The translations under genes were made by a program, and so were the position numbers. Below are positions 36,711 to 44,452 of a stretch of 53,623 nt of DNA, piece by piece. This DNA comes from Anammoximicrobium sp964486845 (lineage in GTDB: Bacteria > Planctomycetota > Planctomycetia > Pirellulales > Pirellulaceae), in assembly GCA_964486845.1 (NCBI GenBank), contig CAZAQY010000025.1, forward strand, positions 1 to 53,623, read 5' to 3'. The notes beneath the pieces are model-generated. The model was given only the letters and a program-made list of their open reading frames with translations. It made no database searches and was not told the origin of the DNA. Each line of letters opens with the position of its first letter. Within the stretch, counting starts at the first letter, position 1.

Positions 36711-36883
36711 GTGCGTTTTCGCAGGGCCACCCCGGCTGCTTTCGCTTTCCGTTGTGATAACATGGTCGATCTGCAGAATCTCGGAGCCTTGACCTGTGCG
36801 AAACCACTTGACATCAACCCGCTGTGTCGGCAAGAAGGGCACGGGCACCGCTCGCTGACACTTCGGGTTTCGAGGAGCACGCC

Positions 36884-38200
36884 GTGTCCGGTTTGATTTC
36901 TGAAAGTGCCAAAGCCGATCCCTCGCGTCGCGATTTTCTGAAAGCGGCCACGGTGGCCGTCGGAGCGGCCGCCGGTGCCGCACTGCCGATCGCTCGCAGT
37001 GCCCACGCGGCCGGCAGCGATATCCTCCGCGTCGGTCTGGTGGGCTGCGGCGGACGCGGCGCCGGAGCAGCCGTCAATGCGCTCAACGGGGACGCCAACG
37101 CCAGGTTGGTCGCGCTGGGGGACGTATTTCCCGACATGCTCAAGTCGGCCAGGGCCAACCTCAAGGCCGTCAAGCCCGAGCAGGTGACCGTGGACGACGA
37201 CCATTGCTTCGTGGGCTTCGAAGCCTGCCAGCACGTGATCGCCTGTTCCGACGTGGTGCTGCTGGCCCTGCCTACCTATTTCCATCCGATTTATCTGAAG
37301 GCTTGCGTCGACGCCGGCAAGCACGTGTTCTGTGAGAAGATCCACGCCGTGGACGCCCCAGGAGTGAAGTTGGTACTGGAAGCCGGCGAAATCGCCAAAC
37401 AGAAGGGCTTGAGCATCGTCTCCGGCCTGGCTTGGCGGTATCACACGGGCGTCCAGGAGACGATGAAACGGGTGCTGGACGGCGCCATCGGCCGGATCAC
37501 GAGCATCGAGGAGACTTGCAATACGGGCTCGCTCCGCTCTCGAGCGCGGCAGCCCGGCTGGAGCGAAATGGAGTACCAACTCCGCGACTGGTACAACTTC
37601 TACTGGCTGGCGGGCGACTTGCCGGGGCTGAACCTGGTACACAATTTGGACAAGGCCGCCTGGGCGATGCGCGAGCAGCCGCCGCTGCAGGCCTGGGGCA
37701 TGGGCGGCCGGCAGACGCGCGTGGGCCGCCAGTATGGCGACGCTTGGGACCACTTCGCCGTCGTGTACGAATACGCGGACGGCACGCGGATGTATGCGTA
37801 CTGCCGCCAGCAGGACGGCTGCCTGCCCAGCATCGCCGACCGCTTCATCGGAACCAAGGGGACGTGCGATCTGCTGGCCTGCCGCATCGACGGCGAGAAC
37901 TCGTGGCGCTACACGGGCCCGGACTGCAATCGTTTCGACCTGGAACACGTGGCCCTGTTCAACGCCATCCGGCAGGGCCAGCCGGTCAACAACACGCTGT
38001 ACATGGCCCGCAGCAGCATGCTGGCCATCATGGCCACGTGGGCCTGCTACACGGGCAAGCTGCTCACCTGGGACCATGCGATGAACTGCCCGCACACCGT
38101 CACACCGCAGCGATTGGCGCTGGACGCCGATCCCCCTACGATGCCGGACGCGGAGGGCGACTATGCGATGCCGACGCCGGGGATTACGAAGTTCTTCTGA
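36884..38200 (+). CDS. Tat-exported Gfo/Idh/MocA family oxidoreductase
   Basis: This NAD(P)-dependent oxidoreductase of the glucose-fructose oxidoreductase/inositol dehydrogenase family carries a Rossmann domain (LRVGLVGCGGRGAGA, about residue 48) and the conserved EKI segment of CEKIHAVD. It begins with a strong twin-arginine signal (SRRDFLKAA, about residues 14-22), so it is exported folded. I chose GTG at 36884 because GAGGAG lies 6 bases upstream and the Tat signal is then near the N-terminus; an earlier frame start at 36824 is less likely. Length is 438 aa. Such exported copies are abundant in planctomycetes. The sugar substrate is unknown. It is divergent from marR, with about 245 bp between the two start codons. 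Confidence 0.9.
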   Translation: MSGLISESAKADPSRRDFLKAATVAVGAAAGAALPIARSAHAAGSDILRVGLVGCGGRGAGAAVNALNGDANARLVALGDVFPDMLKSARANLKAVKPEQVTVDDDHCFVGFEACQHVIACSDVVLLALPTYFHPIYLKACVDAGKHVFCEKIHAVDAPGVKLVLEAGEIAKQKGLSIVSGLAWRYHTGVQETMKRVLDGAIGRITSIEETCNTGSLRSRARQPGWSEMEYQLRDWYNFYWLAGDLPGLNLVHNLDKAAWAMREQPPLQAWGMGGRQTRVGRQYGDAWDHFAVVYEYADGTRMYAYCRQQDGCLPSIADRFIGTKGTCDLLACRIDGENSWRYTGPDCNRFDLEHVALFNAIRQGQPVNNTLYMARSSMLAIMATWACYTGKLLTWDHAMNCPHTVTPQRLALDADPPTMPDAEGDYAMPTPGITKFF

Positions 38201-38308
38201 CGCGGGCTTGGGCTCTGACCGACGAATCAAGGTCCGCAAGTTGCGACGTTGGACTGCAGAATCCACTCGAGGAAGATCTGTTTGCGGGTGCCGGCCCGGT
38301 TTGCGATC

Positions 38309-38338
38309 TTGTAGCGACCGGGCGCCGACGCTTATAAT
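38309..38338 (+). promoter_or_regulatory. Promoter of the toxin-antitoxin pair (leaderless)
   Basis: TTGTAG (38309-38314) and a perfect TATAAT (38333-38338) are separated by 18 bases. TATAAT ends 6 bases before the antitoxin ATG at 38345, so transcription would begin at or next to the start codon with no room for a ribosome-binding site. Confidence 0.55.
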
Positions 38339-38344
38339 CCTGCT

Positions 38345-38536
38345 ATGACCACGCAAGAACTCTTGATCGAGGGAATCAAACGTCAGCCGGAACCGGTTCA
38401 ACGGGAAGTGCTGGATTTCTTGAGATTCCTCGTACGAGAACGCGGCGACTCCGCCTGGTCTGACTTGTTGCCCGATAGGGAGGTAGAGCAGGAAGTACTA
38501 ACGATCCTCGATGGCAAAGAATCCGAAACACGGTGA
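38345..38536 (+). CDS. Antitoxin (small, DUF2281-like)
   Basis: This is a 63-aa acidic protein. The N-terminus (MTTQELLIEGIKRQP, then VQREVLDFLRFL) is like the DUF2281/VapB-type antitoxins that pair with toxins. The gene overlaps the next by 26 bases, the usual coupled arrangement of an antitoxin before its toxin. A promoter with its -10 box 6 bases before the ATG suggests a leaderless transcript. Confidence 0.75.
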   Translation: MTTQELLIEGIKRQPEPVQREVLDFLRFLVRERGDSAWSDLLPDREVEQEVLTILDGKESETR

Positions 38537-38834
38537 GGTCTGGCTGGCAGACATGGGTTTGGCGGGCAAGTTGCGACCCGTGGTCGTCATGTTGGCCGGC
38601 GACCTGCCCGTGGAACGTACGCTGATCATTCACGTGCCGATCGCGACGCAGAATCGCGGAAGTGTGCTGGAAGTCGGGCTCGGTCACCTTCGTTTCTTGG
38701 ATTCTGCCTCGGTCGCCAATGCTCAGGGCGTTGGGGCGCTACCTCGGGTGCGATTCGAGCGTCGGCTGGGTCAAGTGCTGCCGGACGATTTGGCACGCAT
38801 CAAGCCAGCCCTGCGTCCGGCTTGTTCCCTCTAA
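38511..38834 (+). CDS. MazF/PemK-type toxin
   Basis: This is a 107-aa protein of the MazF/PemK family of mRNA-cleaving endoribonucleases. It has the N-terminal GEVWLADMG and KLRPVVVML segments, the IIHVPIATQNRG strand region, and VLEVGLG. The start ATG lies inside the end of the upstream antitoxin gene (overlap 26 bp). It probably arrests growth when the antitoxin is lost. RNA cleavage sequence cannot be predicted here. Confidence 0.85.
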   Translation: MAKNPKHGEVWLADMGLAGKLRPVVVMLAGDLPVERTLIIHVPIATQNRGSVLEVGLGHLRFLDSASVANAQGVGALPRVRFERRLGQVLPDDLARIKPALRPACSL

Positions 38835-38915
38835 ACCGCCTCCGGAGAAGGAAGTGTTGGTTGGGCAAACCGTCCGACTCGTTGCGAAGCGGCTTCGGTT
38901 CGAACTACTCAGAGC

Positions 38916-39920
38916 ATGAATAATCAACCTGTGATCGAAGCCGAATCCCTGGGCAAGGTCTACCGCGACGGTTGGCTGCGGCGCCGGCGGCTGGAGGTGT
39001 TGCGCGAGGTGACGCTGGACGTGCGGCCGGGCGAAATCTTTGGGCTGCTGGGGCCCAACGGCGCGGGCAAGACCACGTTTATCAAGATCCTGCTGGGCAT
39101 CGTGCGGAAGTGGACCGGCAGCGCTCGGCTGCTGGGTCTGCCGGCCGGCGATCGCCGCAGCCGCCGCCTGGTCGGGTTCCTGCCCGAGAACCTGCGCATC
39201 GCCCGGCACCATACGGCGGCCACGGCGTTGGATTACTACGGCAAGCTGAACGGCGTTTCGGCGCGGCAGATCCGGGAGCGAAGTGGCGAGTTGCTGCAGT
39301 TGGTGGGCCTGGCCGACCGGGCCCGCGACAGCGTGGCGAAGTACTCCAAGGGGATGCTCCAGCGCTTGGGCTTGGCGCAAGCCCTGCTGCACGACCCCCA
39401 ACTGGTGATCCTGGACGAACCCACGGACGGCCTGGATCCGGTGGGCCGGGCCCAGGTCCGCAGCATCATGCAGCAGTTGAAGGCCCAAGGCAAAACCGTG
39501 TTTTTGAACAGCCATCTGCTGCAGGAGGTCGAACTGATTTGCGACCGGATTGCGATTCTGGACAAGGGGGCACTGCGCCGCATCGGTCCCATCCAGGAGA
39601 TCACGTCCACCGGCGCCGGCAACCTGCTGGCCAGTAAAGTCGAGCCGGACTTGGTGCTGGAATTGGCGGGCGACGAGGCGGCGATCCGGGCGGCGCTGGC
39701 CGGGGCGACGGCCGCCGCTTGGGAACGGCCCGCCGCGGGTGTCGTGCGAGTCGTGCTCAAGTCGCTCAGCCAGGCTGACGCGGACGCGTGCGTGGACCGG
39801 CTGCGGAAACACGGGGTCAGTCTGCTCGGTCTGGCTCGCGTGCGGCGGAGTCTGGAGGACGCGTTTCTGGCGATTGTGGCCGGGCCGGCGGAGGGAACAT
39901 GCGCCCCTACTTCGCAGTGA
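38916..39920 (+). CDS. ABC transporter ATP-binding protein (ABC-2 type)
   Basis: This is a 334-aa ATPase subunit of an ABC-2 exporter. It has Walker A GPNGAGKTT (about residue 45), signature YSKGMLQRLGLA, Walker B LVILDEPTDGLDP and the switch His in NSHLLQEV. The signature is YSKGM rather than LSGGQ, a common variant in this branch. After about residue 230 a C-terminal domain of about 90 residues follows, as in drug and lipid exporters. The ATG of the permease gene overlaps its end by 22 bases, so the two are coupled. Confidence 0.92.
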   Translation: MNNQPVIEAESLGKVYRDGWLRRRRLEVLREVTLDVRPGEIFGLLGPNGAGKTTFIKILLGIVRKWTGSARLLGLPAGDRRSRRLVGFLPENLRIARHHTAATALDYYGKLNGVSARQIRERSGELLQLVGLADRARDSVAKYSKGMLQRLGLAQALLHDPQLVILDEPTDGLDPVGRAQVRSIMQQLKAQGKTVFLNSHLLQEVELICDRIAILDKGALRRIGPIQEITSTGAGNLLASKVEPDLVLELAGDEAAIRAALAGATAAAWERPAAGVVRVVLKSLSQADADACVDRLRKHGVSLLGLARVRRSLEDAFLAIVAGPAEGTCAPTSQ

Positions 39921-42223
39921 TTCAAGACTCGTTCCGCGAAGCGCTCGCCTCCCGCGTCCTGTGGGTGCTGCTGGTGCTGATCACGCTGCTGCTGGTGCTG
40001 CTGGCGCCGCTGGGCTACCGCCAGCAAGTCACGCGCGATCTGGCCGAAGGCGCGGTGCGCGATCTGCCGCATTTCATCGAACATCTCCGCGACGAAGCGC
40101 AGAAGGACGAGCCGTCCCCGTCCAAGCGGATTGTCTCGATGCTCGATGAACCGCTGCGCCGCGATGTGACGGCGTTCGCCATGCCCAAGGAAGGCGACGT
40201 TTCCGGCACGTTCAAATTCATTCGCGCGATGAAGGACGTCCGGGAGGGAATCAACCGGCTGCTGCAGCGCCGCGATTTCTACGACGAGAAGACCTGGGGC
40301 AAGCGCCGCCCGCAATCGGACGAGGCCCGCGAGTTGGCGAAGCAGGACGTGCAGAAACTGTCCGAGGACGATCTCGGACGCTGGAACCGCCTGGCCCTGG
40401 AGGCGGCCTACCCGGAATTCATCGGAGCCAGCCCGCCGACGTCGCTGCGGTTCCGCTACTTGTGGTACGACTTCGGCGAGCCGCTGCCGATCCGCAAGAC
40501 CGAGTTCCAGCGGCTGCTGGAATCGCTGGTCCAGCGCGCCACAGGCTGGATCGTGGGCACCATCGGGGTCTTCGTCGCGATTCTGGTGACGGCGGCGATT
40601 ATCCCTCAGACGTTCGATCCCGGGTCGCTGAACCTGCTGCTAAGCAAGCCCGTGCGGCGGTGGCTGCTGTTCTTGTCCAAATTCTGCGGCGGCTGCATGT
40701 TCATCCTGCTGAATGCCGGCTACCTGGTGGTGGGCTTGTGGTTGATTCTGGGTCTGCGTTTCGGCATGTGGGATCCTCGGATCCTGCTGTGCATTCCCGT
40801 GTACGTGTTCATGTTCGCGATCTACTACACCGTGTCGGCGCTGGTGGGTTTGCTGTGGCGAAACGCGATTGCCGCAGTGGGCGTCACGGTAGTGTTCTGG
40901 CTGATGTGCTTCGGGGTGGGCGTGGGCAAGTCGGGCGTCGAGCAGTTGGTGCTGAACAAAACGCGAGTCGTCCAGTTGATCCGGGCCAAGGACACGCTGC
41001 TGGGCGTGAACGAGATGGGGCTGACGTACGCCTGGGACGAGAAACAAGGCCAGTGGCGGGAGGTTTTCCGCTCGGACAGCGAAGAGGAGATGCAGCGGCG
41101 GATTGCGTTGTCCTTCATTCCGAGCGTCCCACCCGAACTGCGGCCGCTGGGGCCGGTGTACGATGAAAAGGGCGATCAGCTGATTTCCGCCGTGCGCTCG
41201 CTTCGCAGCGGCCGGATCAAGTTGAACGTGGGACCGCGCTCCCAGGACTGGGCCGCCGTCGCGGGCGTGAACGCCTCGTTGGGCACGCTGGACCTGCTGC
41301 GCGAAGCCGACGGTCGTATTCTGCTCGTGTCCAGCCTCGATCTGTACCGCCTGGCGGGCGATCCGAAGCAGGCGGGCCAGTCGGTCCAGGTGCTCGGATT
41401 CTCGCTGCCGCTTCCCGGCCGCGATCCGTTTGTCGGGGTGGGGCCGGAGCCGGGCTTGGGGCTGCTGCAGCCTGCCGACGCCGCGGTGAACCGGGACACG
41501 GGGGAATTGGCCGTCTACCGGCGCGGCAGACTCACCGTGCTGCGGAAAAACGCGCAGGATCGCTACGAGCGCCGGTTGGAGAAAAAGCTGGACGACGATT
41601 ATCGCGGCGACGTGGCCATGGCGTTTGGCGGCGACACCGTGCTGATCGGCTGCGACGATGGGCAGATGTTCGCGTTTGATGCCAAGAACCTCCAAGAGCG
41701 CCGGCGGTTCACGGTGGAGGGCAGGAATCAACCGCGTTTCATCACGGCGGCGCCGGGGGGCAGGTACTTCGCCGTGGTGTTCCATCACGGGGCCCTGTGG
41801 ATTTACGACCGCCAAGCGGACGACATGGCCCGGCCTCGGATCGCCGGGCAACGGGACATTTCGTGCTGCATCTTTCCATCGCCCGGCCGCGCGATGGTGG
41901 TGGACCGCACCACGCGAGTCACGCAGTACGACCTGCCTGCCTGGCGAGCGACGCACCGATACGCGCCGCCCCTGTCGCTGCTGGAGCGGGTCTACCGGTA
42001 TGCCATTCTGCCGCTGTACACGGTCTTTCCCAAGCCGGGCGAGCTGGACAAGACCGTGCAATGCATCTTGTCGGGGAAGGAGACGGCGGAGCTGGGCGAA
42101 GGCGGCGACCTGAGCACCGCCCAGAAGGAACTCGAACCCTGGCGCCCCGTCTGGAGCAGTCTGGCCTTTATGGTCGCGGTCTTGACGCTCGGCTGCATCT
42201 ACCTCCAGCGACAGGATTTCTAG
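39899..42223 (+). CDS. ABC-2 type permease with a large probable beta-propeller insert
   Basis: This is a 774-aa protein. The ATG at 39899 has GGAGGG upstream. One N-terminal membrane helix (about 18-40) is followed by a large soluble loop, then about five helices between residues 210 and 350 (IVGTIGVFVAILVTAAIIP, VYVFMFAIYYTVSALVGLL, VGVTVVFWLMCFG). From about 370 to 720 the sequence is soluble, with repeating beta segments (DTVLIGCDDGQMFAFDAK, GGRYFAVVFHHGALWIYDR, ISCCIFPSPGRAMVV) like WD40/PQQ propeller blades. The last helix (SSLAFMVAVLTLGCIYL) ends the protein. Ordinary ABC-2 permeases are 250-400 aa. The propeller-like part could sense a ligand or bind a partner; that is an inference. 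The cargo is unknown. Confidence 0.8.
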   Translation: MRPYFAVIQDSFREALASRVLWVLLVLITLLLVLLAPLGYRQQVTRDLAEGAVRDLPHFIEHLRDEAQKDEPSPSKRIVSMLDEPLRRDVTAFAMPKEGDVSGTFKFIRAMKDVREGINRLLQRRDFYDEKTWGKRRPQSDEARELAKQDVQKLSEDDLGRWNRLALEAAYPEFIGASPPTSLRFRYLWYDFGEPLPIRKTEFQRLLESLVQRATGWIVGTIGVFVAILVTAAIIPQTFDPGSLNLLLSKPVRRWLLFLSKFCGGCMFILLNAGYLVVGLWLILGLRFGMWDPRILLCIPVYVFMFAIYYTVSALVGLLWRNAIAAVGVTVVFWLMCFGVGVGKSGVEQLVLNKTRVVQLIRAKDTLLGVNEMGLTYAWDEKQGQWREVFRSDSEEEMQRRIALSFIPSVPPELRPLGPVYDEKGDQLISAVRSLRSGRIKLNVGPRSQDWAAVAGVNASLGTLDLLREADGRILLVSSLDLYRLAGDPKQAGQSVQVLGFSLPLPGRDPFVGVGPEPGLGLLQPADAAVNRDTGELAVYRRGRLTVLRKNAQDRYERRLEKKLDDDYRGDVAMAFGGDTVLIGCDDGQMFAFDAKNLQERRRFTVEGRNQPRFITAAPGGRYFAVVFHHGALWIYDRQADDMARPRIAGQRDISCCIFPSPGRAMVVDRTTRVTQYDLPAWRATHRYAPPLSLLERVYRYAILPLYTVFPKPGELDKTVQCILSGKETAELGEGGDLSTAQKELEPWRPVWSSLAFMVAVLTLGCIYLQRQDF

Positions 42224-42394
42224 CAAAGCCGTTCGGCGCNNNNNNNNNNNNNNNNNNNNNNNNNNNNNNNNNNNNNNNNNNNNNNNNNNNNNNNNNNNNN
42301 NNNNNNNNNNNNNNNNNNNNNNNNNNNNNNNNNNNNNNNACGCTCGGCTGCATCTACCTCCAGCGACAGGATTTCTAGCAAAGCCGTTCGGCGC
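42185..42394. other. Scaffold gap (100 N) flanked by identical 55-mers
   Basis: Bases 42240-42339 are N. The 55 bases before (42185-42239, the end of the permease gene) reappear exactly after (42340-42394). As at 13812-14021, this is an unmerged 55-base contig overlap. The left end of the break coincides with the start of the dispersed repeat at 42386. Confidence 0.92.
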
Positions 42395-42447
42395 TCGGCG
42401 CGGGTCTCTGACCCCGCCGAAATCGCCGACCGTAGGTCTCCGAGTCT
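42386..42447. repeat. Dispersed ~60-bp repeat, intergenic copy
   Basis: This matches the copy within marR (36003-36059). The contig break just upstream is what an assembler does at a multi-copy repeat, so the element is probably present many times in the genome. The remaining bases to 42613 hold nothing recognisable. Confidence 0.6.
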
Positions 42448-42613
42448 GGTCTTGCCGGCGATTTTCAGGCCATTGCCAGTTCTTGGCTCCGGCGATCCGG
42501 GACGGCGAGAGACTTTTTCTCCAGACTATAGCGGGAACTGTGCCGCGCCCGTAGGGTGCTGTGGACGGATAAACCGATGAATATGCGTATTTGGAACGTG
42601 AGGAGATTTTGAG

Positions 42614-42909
42614 ATGAGGACACTACAGAGCTTGCATCGTGCCACGGCCAATTTGAAAGTGCGTTGGCGACACGCAACGGCGATGGCTTTCCAGATGCAG
42701 GCCAGCCTTTCCGATCTGATGGACTCGAGCAACGAGCCCCAGCACGTCTTGGATCTGTACGGCTGTCGGCCCGGGATGGGCCAGAAACTGGGCATCGAAG
42801 TCGATCTGGCCGACGCGATGATCACCGATGACGCATCGGTCTGCAGATCCACGGCGGCCGGCCCAGCGAGGCCTGGTACCGGAACATCACGATCGAAGAG
42901 CTGCCGTAG
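42614..42909 (+). pseudogene. Fused fragments of DUF1501-like and DUF1080-like genes
   Basis: The first 60 codons from 42614 (SLHRATANLKVRWRHATAM, FQMQASLSDLMDSSNEPQHV, LDLYGCRPG) look like the interior of a DUF1501 protein, a planctomycete sulfatase-like family. From 42838 in another frame comes the end of a DUF1080/3-keto-disaccharide hydrolase-like domain (LQIHGGRPSEAWYRNITIEE), up to the stop at 42907-42909. The two pieces come from genes that are normally 400 or more codons long, and both lack their ends. A longer open frame across this region has no gene-like content. Confidence 0.6.
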
Positions 42910-42946
42910 GGATCGGCGCGGAAACCTGTGCCTCGACCAGCAATCA

Positions 42947-44452
42947 TCAGGACCTGCGAAGGATCTTGAGCGAGCGCGGAGGCAGCGTCCACCGCTTCGC
43001 CTGGCCGGCCGTGGGGTTGTCCGCGGGCACGTAGGCATCCGCCGTTGCGATTTCCGTGGGGGCACGTCCGTAGTTGGCCAACACCAGGTACAGATCGCGA
43101 TTCGCGAAGGCGGATGCCACCGTCTCTTTCGGCAGCGGACCGGCAGACAGATCGGAGTCTCCGATCTCCAGCCAGGCCCAGGTGCCGTCCTCGACCAGCG
43201 GCAGATACTGCTTCAGCCAGCGGGCGTGCGTAGGGCGAGTCTCCGGCCGTTCCGGAACCGCGCCCCAGCCGCCGTAGGTGTACGGTCCTTGAGGATTGGC
43301 CTGGTAGTGTTTCCACGCCTCGCGGCAGCGGCGCACCCAGAAATCCTGGTCAGAGGCGTACTGGACGCCGGGAATCATGCCCCGTTCGCCGGTGAACGGG
43401 CGGCCCGCCTGGAGGATCGGGAACTGCAGGTAGGGGATGGCGTGCAAGTACGGCTCGTCCGCGTTCTCGATCTTCGCGAACGTCATGTCGATACAGGGCA
43501 CGACGTACGGCGGGTAGTTCTTGACCGCTTCGCGCAGCGGGTCCACCTGGCCCACGCCCTCGCCGACCCAGAGATAGTCGTACACTTTCAGCCCCGCCGT
43601 GCGCGGCTGGTCGGCCCCGTCGACGTGCAGTTTCAGAATCCCGCCGCGCCGCTGGACTTCGGCGTACACCAGGGCCAGCAGGTCGGCCAGCGCCCCGTCG
43701 TGCTCCGGCGTCTCTTCGAAAGCGGGCGTCTCATCTTTGGCCGGCGTCTGCAGGCGTTTGCGATAGTTCTGGACATACCCGCCGTCGATGTAGATGCCGT
43801 CCAGTTCGTACTCATCCAGGATCCGGACGATGCGCGGCAGCAGAAAGGCACGCCAACCGGGGCTGGCCGGCGAACAACGGGCCATGTTCCAGTAGCCGAC
43901 CAGCAGATCGTCGCCTTCGCGCGACCACTCCTGCCGAAAATCGGGATCGGTCCGCTGCAGGAAGCAACTGGACGTATACGTGATGATCTTCATGCCGCGG
44001 CGATGGACCATGTCGATGAACCGGCGAAATCCCGCGGGGTTCAGCGCCGTGTACTTGTCGCCGCCGAACAACCGCAGCGAATCGTTCCACTCGTCGAAAA
44101 CCTGGATCAGCTGGATGCCGTGCTCCTTCAGCCGGTCCAGTTCCCGTTCGTCGTATTCGCCCGGATCCCAGGGTTGGCGGCAGGGGTATTCGCCCATGTT
44201 GTAACCGCACTGAGCTGGCAGGTAGTTCGCGATCAGGTGCTTCCTGAGGCACGAACGGATCGCACGCTGACAGATTCCGATGTTATGGAGTCGCCGCCGG
44301 TGATCGTCCGCAGTGTAGCGACTCAGGATCGCCGGCGTGCCGGCGGCACTCGCACTGCTGGCGGCGGCAGAGCCCTCGGAAGAACACGCGGTCACGGCGG
44401 CTCCCACGACAGCGGCGTGGGCGCCAGATTTGAGAAAATCGCGTCGGCGCAT
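42947..44452 (-). CDS. Tat-exported TIM-barrel glycosidase-like lipoprotein
   Basis: This is a 501-aa protein. The twin-arginine signal RRRDFLK (residues 2-8) is followed by a lipobox-like VTAC, so a membrane-anchored exported protein is likely. The rest reads as a (beta/alpha)8 barrel of the alpha-galactosidase/GH-like type: GIQLIQVFDEWNDSL (about 130), GMKIITYTSS, LDGIYIDGGYVQNY and ILKLHVDGADQ, the last two with acidic residues in strand ends where catalysis would occur. AAGGAG lies about 10 bases before the ATG. The start overlaps the end of the upstream FAD oxidoreductase gene by about 60 bases. The substrate is unknown; the family assignment is by fold only. Confidence 0.65.
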   Translation of the reverse strand: MRRRDFLKSGAHAAVVGAAVTACSSEGSAAASSASAAGTPAILSRYTADDHRRRLHNIGICQRAIRSCLRKHLIANYLPAQCGYNMGEYPCRQPWDPGEYDERELDRLKEHGIQLIQVFDEWNDSLRLFGGDKYTALNPAGFRRFIDMVHRRGMKIITYTSSCFLQRTDPDFRQEWSREGDDLLVGYWNMARCSPASPGWRAFLLPRIVRILDEYELDGIYIDGGYVQNYRKRLQTPAKDETPAFEETPEHDGALADLLALVYAEVQRRGGILKLHVDGADQPRTAGLKVYDYLWVGEGVGQVDPLREAVKNYPPYVVPCIDMTFAKIENADEPYLHAIPYLQFPILQAGRPFTGERGMIPGVQYASDQDFWVRRCREAWKHYQANPQGPYTYGGWGAVPERPETRPTHARWLKQYLPLVEDGTWAWLEIGDSDLSAGPLPKETVASAFANRDLYLVLANYGRAPTEIATADAYVPADNPTAGQAKRWTLPPRSLKILRRS

